Assembly (NCBI GenBank): GCA_032622095.1
Contig: CP136062.1
Location: forward strand, 14,599,710-14,663,709
Direction of reading: 5' to 3'
Origin: Siphonodentalium dalli
Taxonomy: Eukaryota; Mollusca; Scaphopoda; Gadilida; Siphonodentaliidae
DNA: 64,000 bases
Within the stretch, counting starts at the first letter, position 1, and the number at the start of each line of letters is the position of its first letter. A program made the position numbers and the translations under genes. Below the pieces are notes generated by a model that was given only the letters and a program-made list of their open reading frames with translations, had not been told where the DNA came from and did no database searches. Below, piece by piece: positions 12,278-24,082 of the stretch.

Positions 12278-14632
12278 AATTAGTGACTGTCTTCATGACG
12301 AATGAATCTCTTTCCTCTTCAAATGGAACAGGTAGTACAATAACACTGGAATCTTTTGGCATAGAATCTCCAGTCATGATGGATATTTCAGGTCCGTTAC
12401 CGTGTAGTGAATATTCTATCTTTGGCTGATTGCTGATCGCTATAGCTGTATCCTCCTTCTCAACGAAGGCGGTGTCGCATTTCACGGAGCATTCATGATC
12501 TTTCCCAACCACTTCCAAAAAATGTGAACCATCTTCAGACTGAAAAAACCTATTCGCGGGATCATTATCCACAAGAATGTTCTCATATTTTAATGAACAT
12601 ACACACTTATTGAGAATAGATTTGAATTTCTCAGTGTCACGTCTGACACCCTTGAAACAAATCTTATCGGTCTGCTGACAAGATGTATCAAGTTGTACAT
12701 TATTATCGTTAGCCAGTGTGCTAAGTCTGAAATTTTTCAAGAAGGATATCGATTCTGGATTGTCTACATACATGTCCTCACGTACTGCTTCTGATTCAAC
12801 CAAGTCATTGATGTTATTCTCAATATCCTGAATAACATCATCTGTAGCTATGATATAGAATGTATCCTTGTCCTTGTGCACAAATGATTTTTCTGTCCCT
12901 GGAATTAATTTCAGTACATTCTCAACAACATGCAGTGATGTATTATTCAACGATCCCACAGGTTTTTCAATGATTATGCTTTCAAAAAAATTCCGCACTT
13001 TTGTCAAGTCCCTGACATTTGTCATCACAATTACATCTTTGCCTTCAATCCACCACAACACTCCCCCGTAGAATTCTGAATTGTTAATTTTTCCATCAAT
13101 GTAATTTCGGACCTCACGTTTACCGAGGAATTTTGCCCAGGAATGCTGATGTGTAAACAAGACATATGGTTTCTTTATACTTTCCATCAGGGTGGTTAAA
13201 GTCAGAGATGCTGATTGAAATTCTCTCTCTTCATTTCCACTGATGTAGACACACACCTTATCAACTTCATAGGATATTTGTATGTGTACACTCTTCAAAT
13301 TTTTATGACATCTCTGCTCGAAATTGTGCATAATTAAAAATTCCTTCTGTTTATCTGTCACAGGAATGTATTTGGTTAGTTGACAGAGTATTTTCTTATC
13401 TGTCTTATTTCCGTTACCTGTTTTTGCAGCACTCTGAACATCTGAGCTTGTAGCCCCTGTGACTGGAGATGTGGCACATACTCCTAACTCTAATCCAGCC
13501 GACAATCCTCTTTTAATATTCTTACTTTCATCGGGTAGATCTCCTTGTGATGTTGTCCATTCAGCTGACAATCCTCTTTTAATATTCTTACTTTCATCGG
13601 GTAGATCTCCTTGCGATGCTTTCCATTCAGACGACGATCCTCTTTTAATATTCTTACTTTCATCGGGTAGATCTCCTTGTGATGTTGTCCATTCAGCCGA
13701 CGATCCTCTTTTCATATTTTTACTTTCATCGGGTAGATCTCCTTGCGATGCTTTCCTCTTCCTGTCATCCTTTAGATCTCCAGATTTAGTTTCTGTTTCA
13801 AACATCTCAGTTATTTTCTGCTCCATGCCCTCACCCCCCTCATTATTGATATTACCACCCATGGTCTTCTGTGGACTAACTTCTCCCGTGTTCATATATC
13901 CTCCTTCAACATCTCTGTTAAACCCTCCACTGTCACTGATAATACTGCTGGCCGTCTTTGAATTCTGTCGATTTATATCTGTCTTTCCAATATGTCCTTC
14001 AGCATGACATCCTATGCCATCCCCTCTGTTGTCATTGATAGTACCACTGGCTGCCTGCGGTCGACTCATATCAATTGGACTCACGTCTCTGACTTCAGAA
14101 GGTCCTGCATTAACAGGTTCCGTGTCATCACTTGTCTTCAAACTTGACAGTTGCATCGACATTGCTTTTTTAAGAACATCCTGCACATTTGTTTTTGGCC
14201 CAACAAGGAACACCTCTGGGGAACTCGTGCTTCTATACAATCCACATGTGTTCAGTTCTATCCCCACAATCACTGACTTGAATGGATCATTGACTGGAAT
14301 TTTGAACAAATCAGTCTTTTTACAATCTTCCCTGAATTTACAAAAAACATTTCTTCTCCATTCATTGAAACCAGTTTGAGTAAAAGTGTTATTGTTATTT
14401 GTGTAAATTTGCAAGTCATAGTGAGTAGCTTCAGACAGGATCTTCATATACGTGTCTGGAAAGTCTGATGACTTGACCTGCTGACTGGGATAAATCTTGT
14501 CACTTAGGTAGGCTAGAAACAGAGGATCCAGACCGTGTTCACCAGGTTTGACTCGTGCCCTGATGCCATTTGAATATATACTAGAACTTGCATTGAGACG
14601 AAGTGATGTGCCAACTGTTTTGACTTTCCCTC
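12278..14632 (-). CDS. Main coding exon of a KH-like/macrodomain protein, PARP9/10/14-like
   Basis: A 2,355-nt exon (785 codons) with acceptor TATGTTTCAG|GAGGG and donor ACTAATT|GTAAGT, entered and left in phase 1. The N-terminal block (about residues 40-170) and a long C-terminal block (about 405-740) have KH-like alternation of helices and strands, such as VFLVGPKTNVQDVLKKAM and GGVLWWIEGKDVIVMTN. This resembles the repeated KH-like region of PARP14/PARP10/PARP9. The last 40 residues (ISIMTGDSMPKDSSVIVLPV) look like the first strand of a macrodomain, completed by the next exon. A low-complexity linker holds four 22-residue repeats. By family analogy it may act in ADP-ribose signalling or antiviral defence, but no catalytic ART domain is in the window. 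An unrelated KH protein is the alternative. Confidence 0.7.
13492..13760 (-). repeat. Coding minisatellite: four 66-bp (22-residue) repeats
   Basis: Within the main exon, the unit SQGDLPDESKNIKRG plus a seven-residue spacer (such as LSAEWTT or SSSEWKA) is repeated four times, at about residues 298-388. Copies differ at a handful of bases and the period stays a multiple of three, so the frame is preserved. The segment is charged and probably disordered. Confidence 0.9.
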
Positions 14633-16051
14633 CTGAAACATACAAAATATACATAAACTAGGGGATTGCCCATCAAAACAGATGAGTAAATGTATTGGTA
14701 AATTTGTTTATTCAAACAAACAAAACAAAATCAACAACGGGTGTTAGAAAATAAATAAATATAATATCACAGATTGCATTGAATAAAAATAGCAGGTTTA
14801 GGATAATGATTTCATTCAATAAGCTGAACTGTTGGCCCAATTGAAAACAAGAATTTGCATCAAAGATGTGGGGTCGAGTTTCGGTAGCTAACAAAACATG
14901 TGCTTGGATTGAAAATGTATTAATCGTAACTCGCTATCATACACAACACTGTTCAGGAAGTCTGACATACAAAATATTCCCTGATGAACCAACCTCGCCA
15001 CAGTAATTATGCTATCACGATAAAAATTCATAATAAGTTATTGTGCTATAATAATCCAAATTCACAAAATATTAACATACCATACTTGTCTAATTAATCG
15101 TGCTCATATTAATAAATTTAAGGCCAGAACTCAGTCCATATACACAGACCTGGCATAATTTGTTCTTGAAAGAGGCTCAAAAGGTTTATTTTATGTGAAC
15201 CCAACTAGAACTCTAAATTCCAATTTTGATACCCATTTAAAGGCCAGTGATAGTTTGCAGCTTTTAGTTACACCCAGTAATTCTCATTTTTGTCACATCC
15301 CGCAACACGATTCCCAGGATGAATAGGTCCAGAAATATATGGAATAGATTATTTGGACCTGAATATGACAAGAAAAAAACTTTTTGAAATTAAATGTGGT
15401 AAATAAGCAGTCTACGTCATTAATTAACGTCAGACTGTCTCCGGTGATCGGTAGTTCATAGGAAAATGATGACTAAAATTTATGTCACAATGTAATTGAT
15501 AGGGTTAATTATGACCCAATCGACTCATGGTATAAGTAGAAGTGACTATATATCATAACGCTATGAGAAAAACAGAAGTAATGATAGGTATATGTAAATA
15601 TAAGCCATTAATGAAGATACAGTACATATATAAACACATATAAGAAAAATAAGTAGTCAATATTTTTTTACAAAGTTTAATTTACTTAAATGTCAATTAT
15701 AAATCAGATTAGCATGACTGTGAAGTTGAAACGTTTTGCACTATAATATTATACCAGTTATTGTGTATAGGTATATACTCAGGTGACCTTTGCCTATGAC
15801 CTCACGTCTCATGTAACGGCAACCATTCAGCCTACAATTTCTAAAGTCTCTCGAAAATGAAAAAAATCCTTATAACTTCCCATGGCATAAAAATCATAAA
15901 ATCTGTCCAGATTGAGTCAGATTTCGAAAAAGACAACTAATCATTGTAATACACATAATATAAAATTCAAGCTGACATTCATTCTTAGACGGTTCCACTT
16001 AAAGTGAAAATACTTTGGAAACAATGTTGATTGCATATGTAAATGTTCTAC
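14633..16051 (-). other. First coding intron of the KH/macrodomain gene
   Basis: Between the donor at 16051 (GTAGAA on the minus strand) and the acceptor at 14633-14634. AT-rich, with no repeat family or coding signal recognised. The 60-codon ORF at 14712-14894 is not supported. Confidence 0.6.
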
Positions 16052-16076
16052 CTGCTAAAGCATTAGCTCCAGCCAT
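16052..16076 (-). CDS. Candidate start exon of the KH/macrodomain gene
   Basis: On the minus strand ATGGCTGGAGCTAATGCTTT opens a 25-nt coding segment (M-A-G-A-N-A-L-A-G) that ends at GCAG|GTAGAAC. It leaves phase 1, exactly what the acceptor at 14632 requires, giving MAGANALAG-GKVKTVG across the junction. A polypyrimidine tract plus TTTTTTGTAG about 50 bp upstream (about 16128-16140) suggests that this is the second exon and that the 5' UTR starts further up. Support comes only from phase and splice-site agreement. Confidence 0.5.
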
Positions 16077-16129
16077 TGGTCTGTATATCTGGCACCACCA
16101 CATATAACCAAGCTATTTCATAGCCTACA

Positions 16130-16682
16130 AAAAAGATTCATTGTATTAGACAGAATTCAATGTATAATGCAACCTTCTAATTGTAAACATCAAACCTACA
16201 GGTGAGGTTTGAGATCCAATAGTTTCTTAAACAATTTTTAAAATAGTGTCTGTCTTCCAAGCCACAATTACAACATAATATTATAGATCCCAATTTTAAG
16301 ACTACAAATAGCTATTTTGCGAATAAAATACTAAACCTGATGATGGTTGTCTATTACGATGTAAAGATGGTACGTTTTATATCAATCGTAATTCATGGTG
16401 CAATTTCTTAGTTGAAATGACATTTGCCTTGAGTTGGCTGCTAACAAGGTAGAGTTCTCCCACTTGGAGCACTATTCAAGTCTTGATATATGTAACCTAT
16501 TTGTTCCAAAAATTGCCCCTAGAATTGTCCTGCGATTGGGATAAGAAATTTAAAATAAAATTGATTTTGATGAAAGTTTTTCCAGACAGGTGTCCTAGAT
16601 TCATACCTATTATTTTATACCGCGGAATCTGTATCAAATATGCTGGGAAGCTTAACCATAATAAACTACATTGTACATGTAA
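16130..16682. other. Sequence upstream of the KH/macrodomain gene
   Basis: AT-rich region that should hold the 5' UTR exon and promoter of the minus-strand gene. No clear TATA box, interferon-type element or coding segment could be singled out by eye. A 69-codon plus-strand ORF (16483-16692) runs into a tandem repeat and is not supported. Confidence 0.4.
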
Positions 16683-16763
16683 GTGGGACTAGTTTAACTA
16701 TAATAAACTAGGTGGGACTAGTTTAACTATAATAAACTAGGTGAGACTAGTTTAACTATAATG
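16683..16763. repeat. Three tandem copies of a 29-bp palindromic unit
   Basis: The unit GTGGGACTAGTTTAACTATA plus ATAAACTAG is repeated at 16683, 16712 and 16741 (last copy partial, one substitution). Each unit contains the near-palindrome CTAGTTTA...TAAACTAG. It directly abuts the 5' end of pearl element 5. Confidence 0.85.
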
Positions 16764-17897
16764 AAAGTGTCAATAGGATAGGATAGGATAATTTTATTTA
16801 CAATACACACACATGGAAAGTACAATTACAAATAAATATAATATTAATAGACTATACATGTATATTGCTAGGGGTGATATAGTCATGGCTGACTGTCTTC
16901 CTATCACCCCTGTGACACTGTACCTCAACTTGGAAAGGGAATAATGTGTTACAGTCAATGGAGTGATTAGGAATGTGGAAAGTTGAAAGGTCTAGTTATG
17001 CAAAGAGTAAAATCCAAGACGGCTGCTGGCAGACATGTTTTTTGGCCGACTAACCCCAAAATGACTCGTTCCCATCTACATGTCAATGTCAACAGCCATT
17101 ACAAATTTCATAAAGATCCGACCAACGGTACGACCTGTAGCCTGTGCCAAAGGATTTAGTCATGCAAAGAGTAAAATCCAAGATGGCTGCTGGCGGCCAT
17201 GTATTTTGGCCGAATGACCCCAAAATGACTCGTTCCCATCTACATGTCAATATTAACATCCATGACAAATTTCATGATGATCAGACAAACAGTATGGCCT
17301 GTAGCCCATGCTAATGGATTGAATTTTGAAATGCAAGATGCTGATGGCGGCCATATTGTTTTGCCGAATGACCCCAAAATGATTCGTTTCTATCTACATG
17401 TCAATGTCAACAGCCATGACAAATTTCATAATGATCCGACCAAAGGTACGACCTGTAGCCTGTGCCAAAGGATTTAGTCATGCAAAGAGTAAAATCCAAG
17501 ATGGCTGCTGGCGGCCATGTTTTTTGGCCGAATGACACCAAAATGAATCGTTCCCATCTACATCTCATTGTCAACATATGTGACAAATTTTATGATGATC
17601 AGACGAACAGTACGACCTGTAGCCCGGGCTAATGGATTGAATTTTGAAATCCAAGATGGCCACTGGTAGCCATGTTTTTTAGACATATGACCCTAAAATG
17701 ACTCGTTCCCATCTAAATGTCAATGTCAACAGCTATGACAAATTTCATAATGATCCGACCAAAGGTACGACCTGTTGTCTGTATTTTCGACACCTCACAC
17801 ATGCACACACACCCTCACGTACACACATACACATGGATGACAGATACCAAGCCATGGCAATAGTTCAAACATTACAAAGTAAAGTTGGGCTAAAAAA
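16763..17897 (+). mobile_element. pearl-type element 5, with a retroposon tail inserted in its 5' palindrome
   Basis: The 5' palindrome is split: GTGTCAAT at 16767-16774 and TGACACTG at about 16913-16920, with foreign DNA between them. About five ~160-bp units follow, then a CA-rich tract (about 17795-17835) and the terminal hairpin (17861-17892, slightly diverged) with A-rich end. Confidence 0.85.
16775..16912 (-). mobile_element. 5'-truncated retroposon tail nested in pearl element 5
   Basis: Read on the minus strand the ~138-bp insert ends in ATTGTAAATAAAATTATCCT followed by repeats of ATCCT, a typical 3' UTR plus short-repeat tail of a LINE or SINE. It interrupts the GTGTCAATGACAC palindrome with almost no target duplication. 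The inserted end (AGGGGTGATAGG and its nearby inverse CATGACTATATCACCCC) could form a small stem. Confidence 0.7.
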
Positions 17898-18399
17898 TCA
17901 GCCCAGTCAGATGGCCATGGTCATAAGTGGGTATGCATATTGTGGTAAAAAGATCATTTCTAGTGGACATGCTTTACTAGTCAACTAATCCAAAAAGAGG
18001 GGTGATCGGTTGCCTGTGTTTGACAGAATAATCAGATCAAGATAATCCCGGTGTTGTGATCTGCCTGCCAGCTGGTCTGGTTGTGTAAGATATCCATTAG
18101 ATGTTTTATTCGGCCAATTTGTGAAACATGTTTATATCAAATGTCAGGAAACATGAAATTTCAAAGTCTGAAAATTAGGATAAGTTGGTAGTTTTGGGTG
18201 TCAAATGTATTAATTATGATGTTTTATCTAGCTTGTTTAGCAGGTAGGCACACATACAGCTAAAAGTTGTTTATTATTTATAGAAAACTTAATCAGATTT
18301 CGCAAAGTGAAATCTGAAAGTTTTCATAACGGTAACGCGCATGAGATCGGTATACCTATGAAGCTGTATTATTGTGTTCTATATATAGTTCACGTTACC

Positions 18400-18531
18400 T
18401 GGAAATAGTATCAGAGCACGCGCTAAACGTAACGTAAAGTGGCGCTCTCGTAAATGAAAGGCGCAATAAAGACGGTTTCCCTATTGGTCAGATTGTCTAT
18501 CATAACCAATCAGATTTGACGTTACATAGAC
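18400..18531 (+). promoter_or_regulatory. Candidate promoter with CCAAT boxes and a CRE-like site
   Basis: Just upstream of an ATG in good context are an inverted CCAAT (CTATTGGTCAG, about 18480-18490), a direct one (ATAACCAATCAG, about 18501-18512) and TTTGACGTTACAT with a TGACGT core (about 18514-18526). The surrounding 100 bp is richer in CG dinucleotides than its neighbourhood (ACGCGC, AACGTAACGTAA). This resembles a TATA-less animal promoter, but there is no transcript evidence. Confidence 0.35.
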
Positions 18532-18651
18532 ATGGTTGTTGCTAAGCCTTGTAGTTCAAATAAAGAAATCACCACCTCGGCGTTAGTATTTACACAAATT
18601 ACCTATTCCACACAACAAAAGGATGAGATGAAAGCTATATACATATTGAAG
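18532..18651 (+). CDS. Candidate first coding exon, unknown product
   Basis: GACATGG context opens a 40-codon segment beginning MVVAKPCSSNKEITTS and ending in YILK at TTGAAG|GTGAGT, a consensus animal splice donor. The open frame carries on past the donor for 27 more codons to 18735, which is likely intronic. No downstream exon could be matched, and no family is recognised. It would lie head to head with the KH/macrodomain gene, about 2.4 kb away, with a pearl element between. It could be a chance ORF. Confidence 0.3.
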
Positions 18652-19094
18652 GTGAGTGATCTAAATAAAAATAGTACTTCATATATTGTTTCGGATGGAA
18701 AAAATGTCACAAACAGTTCTTTTACTGTGATTTGAGACTTCTGTTCTTTCAAATCTTTGACTTGGTCAAGTTTGTGTTTGAAACTGACAGTCTGAGTCTT
18801 TGTTATTGTCATTCATGTTTCAATGAATGATTTACTGTAAGTTAACTTTGTTAGATAACTAGATCGAAGGTGCCATCAACTGAATGACTTTAATCGCAAA
18901 AATTTGTCTAATTTATCAATTCACTGCAGTCTCTGTTCCAACTCCAAAGCTTAACAACAGTTGTCATTAGCGAAGACCGAAAAAAAAATCAAAACACATT
19001 TCCGGTTATTCCACCAAGGACAAGGTCGGGATAATTCTCAAAACAGAAATGAAGAAGAACCTTGAAATTGAAATGAAAAAGATGATGATTATCA

Positions 19095-19240
19095 TGTAGC
19101 AGGGTTACAATTACTTTTGATTTACATGATTACGATTACTGATTACTTTTTTCCCAATGTAATTGATTACGATTACAATTACTTTAGTAAATGTAATCAA
19201 TTACTTTTTGATTACATATGATTACAATTTTTAGTTTCCA
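19095..19240. repeat. GATTAC-rich transposon end
   Basis: AGCAGGGTT followed by many GTAATC/GATTAC words in both orientations. The same motif, in opposite orientation and ending ACCCCAACCCTGCT, occurs at 38326-38493. These look like ends of a non-autonomous hAT-type element (CAGGGTT terminus), but a complete element with duplicated target was not found. Confidence 0.5.
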
Positions 19241-19305
19241 AACATTTTGATCGCATAGGAATAAATAATGAAATAAATCAAATTAAAATATCAAATTTGA
19301 TTGAA

Positions 19306-21152
19306 TAATGAAAGTGTCAATGACACTGTAGCTCAACTTGGAAAGGGAATAATTTAATGTGTTACTGTCGATGGACTGATTAGGAATGTGGAAAGTTGAA
19401 TGTCTAATACTAGTTTATCAACATGAAGAGATATATATATACATGTATATAAAAGTAAAATCTAAGATGGTTGCTGGCGGCTATGTTTTCCAACAATTCA
19501 AAAACATTTGATAGCTTTAAGTTATGCAAAGAGTAGAATCCAAGATGGCCACTGGCAGCCATGTTTTAATGCCGAATAACCCCAAAATGACTCGTTCCCA
19601 TCTACATGTCAATGTCAAAAGTCCAGACAAATTTCATAATGATCCGACCAAAGGTACGATCTGTAGCCCGTGCCAAAGGATTTAGTCATGCAAAGAGTAA
19701 AATCCAAGATGGCTGCTGGCGGCCAAATTACTTGTTCCCATCTACATGTCAATATTAACATCCATTACAAATTTCATGATGATCAGATGAACAGTACGAT
19801 CCAAGATGGCCACTGGCGGCCATGTTTTTTGTCCGAATGAGCCCAAAATATTCCAATTTCAACAGCCATGACAAATTTTATGATGATCAGACTAAAGGTA
19901 CGACCTGTAGCCCGTGCTAAAGGATTTAGTCATACAAAGTGTAAAATCTAAGATGGCTGCCGGCGGCCATGTTTTTTGGCCGAATGACCCCAAAATGACT
20001 CTTTCCCATTTAGATGTCATTGTTAACATCCTTGACAAATTTCATGATGATCTGACCAAAGGTACGACCTGTAGCCCGTGCTAAAGGATTTAGTCATGCA
20101 AAGAGTAAATTCTAAGATGGCTGCCAGCGGCCATGTTTTTTGGCCGAATGACCCCAAAATTAATCGTTCCCATCTACATGTCAATATTAACATCCATTAC
20201 AAATTTCATGATGATCAGACAAACAGTACGACCTGTAGCCCGTGCTAATGGACTGAATTTTGAAATCAAAGATGGCCACTGGTGGCCATGTTTATCGTCC
20301 GTATGACCCCAAAATGACTCGTTCCCATCTACATTCCAATTTCAACAACCATGAAAAATTTCATGATGATCAGACTCAAGGTACGACCTGTGGTCCGTGC
20401 TAAAGGATTTAGTCATACAAAGAGTAAAATCCAAGATGGCTGCTGGTAGCCATGTTTTTTGGCTGAATGGTCCCAAAATGACTCGTTCCCATCTACACAT
20501 CATTATTAACATCATTACAAATTTTATGATGATCAGACTAAAGGTACGACCTGTAGCCCGTGCTAAAGGATTTAGTCATACAAAGAGTAAAATCCAAGAT
20601 GGCTGCTGGCGGCCATGTTTTTCGGCCGAATGACCCCAAAATGACTCGTTCCCATCTACATGTCATTGTTAACATCCATGAAAATTTTTATGATGATCCG
20701 ACCAAAGGTACGACCTGTAGCACGTGTCAAAGGATTTAGTCATGCAAAGAGTAAAATCTAAGATGGCTGCCGGCGGCCATGTTTTTTGGCCGAATGACTC
20801 CAAAATTACTTGTTCCCATCTACATGTCAATATTAACATCCATGACAAATTTCATAACAATAAGACGAACAGTACGGCCTGTAGCCTGTGCTAATGGATT
20901 GAATTTTGAAATTCAAGATGGCCGCTGACGGCCATGTTTTTTTTCCGAATGACCCCAAAACGACTCGTTCCCATCTACATGTCAATGTCAACATCCATGA
21001 CAAATTTCATAATAATCGGACCAAAGGTACGAACTGTAGCCCGTGCTAAAGGAAATTGTAGACGAATCACGCACACACACCCTCACACACGCATGACGGA
21101 TACCAAGCCATGGCAAAAGCTCAAACTTTACAAAGTAAAGTTGAGCTAAAAA
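19306..21152 (+). mobile_element. pearl-type element 6
   Basis: The palindrome GTGTCAATGACAC is at 19314-19326, followed by the usual subterminal repeat. A small ATATATATATACATGTATAT insertion lies at about 19430-19450. Roughly ten array units follow, one with a deletion near 19725 and another near 19800, then CA-rich sequence (21069-21090), the hairpin (21118-21147) and AAAAA. Confidence 0.88.
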
Positions 21153-21534
21153 CATCACTACATAACATGGAAACAAGAAACGACTGAAACAATATAGAGA
21201 AGCAAGCAGTAAACACATAGACTTTTTACATTTACATGTATTGGTGAGGTTTCACCATGAAGTTGTCCACAACTTATTGGGAATATATTATGTTTTATGT
21301 GTATTTATTTATGTAAATATATTTTTAATATATTTTTTAATTTTCTTACATGCATTTAAACTAACGCATACTATTTATGAAGCTATCATTAGAAGCAATT
21401 ATAAATTATTTGCATGTTCTGTTAGATTCAATACCCAACAATGAAAATAACACTTCAAGATTTATTTGATGATCATGCATTCAGTTGATATCCTGGTTAG
21501 GATTAAATGAGGCTTAACTCCATGAGTGCAGTAA
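21153..21534. other. AT-rich spacer without a gene
   Basis: A 67-codon ORF (21241-21444) is hydrophobic and very AT-rich, with no start context or homology I recognise. No repeat family identified. Confidence 0.4.
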
Positions 21535-22789
21535 ACAAGAGAGTCAATGACTGTGGGGTCGCTCACCAGACTGCAAAGACTGATAAGACTGGGACTCTGG
21601 AGACCACAACAGTCAGAACTTTTCATAATCACTTTAAAAGAAGTAGATATCTAAAGAGTTAAATCTAAAACAACAAATTTGGAGTTATGTCCCTGGCCCC
21701 GCCCACATTTGACCCAGTGACCTGATTTGAACAAATCTGAACCCCAGTCACCCAAGGATCCTTCATACCAAATATGAACCCATATAGCCTGATGGTATTT
21801 GAGAAGAAGTCACTTTAAGAATACTATGGAGGGAAAGAGTTATGGCCCTGGCTTCGCAACTATTTCAAGTAAACTCATTTGAACAAATCTGAATGTGAGT
21901 CACCTAGGGAACATTCACACCAAATATGAAACCATTCGGTCTTATTGTTCTGAAGATGTTTAAAAGAATTACTATGGTGGGAAAGAGTTATGGCCCTGGC
22001 TTCGCAACTATTTGACCCAGTGACCGCATTTGAACAAATCTGAATGAGAATCAGCTAGGGAACATCCACACCAAATATGAACCCATTTGGTATTATGGTT
22101 CCAGAGGAGAAGATGTTCAAATAATTGTTGTCGGACGGATGGACGGACAGACGATAGACGGACGAGGAGTGATGACTATAGCTCCGCCGGAGCACAGGTA
22201 GGGTGGCTGTTTGATAATTAAATCTCTTATCTCCGCCCCTATTAGAACAAACGTGAATCCCCATCTATGAGATCCATTCATTTGGTAATTTCAGACATTA
22301 GATTTTAAGAGTTGAACTGAACTGATTTTCCTAAAATGACCCCAAATCTGAAAAAATCTAAACCCAGTCACCGAAGGACCATCCATACCAAACATAATCT
22401 AAATAGTCCAGATGGTTCTTGAGAAGAAATTGTTTTAAGAATTACTATGGAAGGAAAGAGTTATGGCCCTGACTTCTCACATATTTGACCTGATGAACTC
22501 ATTTGAACAAATCTGAATGTGAGTCACCTGGGGAACATCCACACCTAAATATATAAACCCATTTGGTCTTTAATATGTATCTGGAGAAGAAAACAATTGA
22601 TGGACGGATAGAGACATAATGACAGATGGATGGATGGGAGAACAGTCTGACATAGAGACTGACAAATTCAATCCAATATACCCCCCAAGTTTTCTTTGCA
22701 AAATCAGGGTATAATGAGTTCAACTGGATACTGGTGGTTAAGAACATAATATTCGAACAGACAAGCGTGAACATAGTGTCTGACATTTG

Positions 22790-22880
22790 CAGAATGAGGT
22801 CCCCAAAGGGTGAATTTAATGACACAATCCTGCAATGCGGGCTAGCATCACCAAATTCACCCTCTGGGGACCTCATTCTG
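22790..22880. repeat. 92-nt hairpin repeat, copy 1
   Basis: Inverted arms CAGAATGAGGTCCCCAAAGG ... CCTCTGGGGACCTCATTCTG enclose a loop near CTGCAATGCGGGCTAGC. Arms are about 38 nt with few mismatches. It belongs to a family with at least nine other copies here. Confidence 0.85.
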
Positions 22881-23079
22881 TGTATGCCTCAACTGCTATG
22901 GGAGACATAGCATTAGATTGAAGTTCTCCAGTTAAAGTTGGTGATGTGCACCCATTGGGCACCTCAATTATGCATTTTATATTCACAAATTAGGGGATAT
23001 AGAAACTAAACAGAAGGGCTAAAGTAAGTAAAAATGTCAATTTAAGTGCCTATATACTTCCCAGAAGATGAGGCCTAAG

Positions 23080-23170
23080 CAGAATGAGGACCCTGGCTAG
23101 TGTATTTGGTGATGCTAGACTGCTGTGCAGGGTAGCATAACTAAATTCACCCTCTGGGGACCTCATTCTG
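23080..23170. repeat. 92-nt hairpin repeat, copy 2
   Basis: Same arms as copy 1, with the left arm changed to CAGAATGAGGACCCTGGCTA and the right arm intact up to CCTCATTCTG. It is followed by a 24-base C run (23209-23232). Confidence 0.8.
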
Positions 23171-23208
23171 CAAATGCCAGATAGAAGACAAATTTAATCC
23201 AATATATA

Positions 23209-23232
23209 CCCCCCCCCCCCCCCCCCCCCCCC
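23209..23232. repeat. Poly-C tract
   Basis: Twenty-four consecutive C following AATATATA. The neighbouring copy of the same module (22680) has only six C, so the run has expanded here. Length is likely unreliable in the assembly. Confidence 0.9.
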
Positions 23233-23332
23233 ATTTTTCTTTGAATATTAGTCGTATGATTTCATCTGGATAAGTGGTGATTAAAACAATAATATGAAAT
23301 GGCCAAACCTGAATTTAGTATGTCTGACATTT

Positions 23333-23409
23333 GCAGAATTAGGTCCCAAAAATGTGGATTTAATGACAATATTCTGTAAGGCAGGCTAGCATCACCAAAT
23401 TCATCCTCA
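23333..23409. repeat. 92-nt hairpin repeat, copy 3 (degenerate)
   Basis: The left arm is recognisable (GCAGAATTAGGTCCC), as is AGGCTAGCATCACCAAATTC, but the right arm decays after TTCATCCTCA. Confidence 0.65.
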
Positions 23410-23617
23410 ATCTGATTAGGCCTCAATGGCCAATAAAACCAAGGAACAGATTAAAGTCCTACAGTTGAAGTTGGTGATACACACCCATTGAGCACCTCAA
23501 TTATGCATTTTATCTTCTGCAAATTAGGGGGACATTGAAACTGAACAGGTGGAAAAAGTGACTAAATCAAACTGTCAATTTGATACTTAGGATACTTCCA
23601 AGAAGATGAGGACTAAG

Positions 23618-23709
23618 CAGAATTAGGTCCCTGGCAGGTGTATTTGGTGATGCTAGCATGCTGTATGGAATAGCAACACTAAATTCACCATCTGGGGACC
23701 TCACTATGT
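23618..23709. repeat. 92-nt hairpin repeat, copy 4
   Basis: Starts CAGAATTAGGTCCCTGGCAG, passes GGTGATGCTAGCATGCTGTA and ends CACCATCTGGGGACCTCACT. Confidence 0.75.
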
Positions 23710-24082
23710 AAATGTCAGACACACTATTTCCAGACTTGAAGAAATCAAAGCCATTCACAGTATCATTGAATGTCAGTCATTAAATTGCTACAGATATGTT
23801 TAGATTAGAATAATACATGTCATCTGGCCAGTTTATATAATTAACATATATGGCAAATTTTGTATTAAATTGAGAGGTGATATGGCTTGGAAGGGATGTT
23901 GGTTGATGGCAGGGTTGGCCCTGGGCCATATGGGAGGGGGTGGGTGGGGGAGGGTGGAATGTTTCCATAATTTCATAAGAGTAAAGTTTCATAACTCTGC
24001 AGATGTTATATATAATGGTGTCACGTTTTTTCAAATTTTAAAAAAAGTTTTTAAATAAATTGTCCCAGAAGATGAGGCCTAA

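Larger units (their letters stand above)
17898..19094. other. Low-repeat interval with a possible gene start
   Basis: One of the few stretches without an obvious repeat. A candidate promoter and first exon lie at 18400-18651. The remaining sequence, 17898-18399 and 18652-19094, shows no domain, RNA gene or repeat that I recognise. Confidence 0.4.

Noticed and set aside
13459-14379. Plus-strand ORFs of 182 and 121 codons opposite the main exon
   Set aside because: They mirror the minus-strand exon, and the LLIFLLSSGRSPCD repeat is just the antisense of its coding minisatellite.
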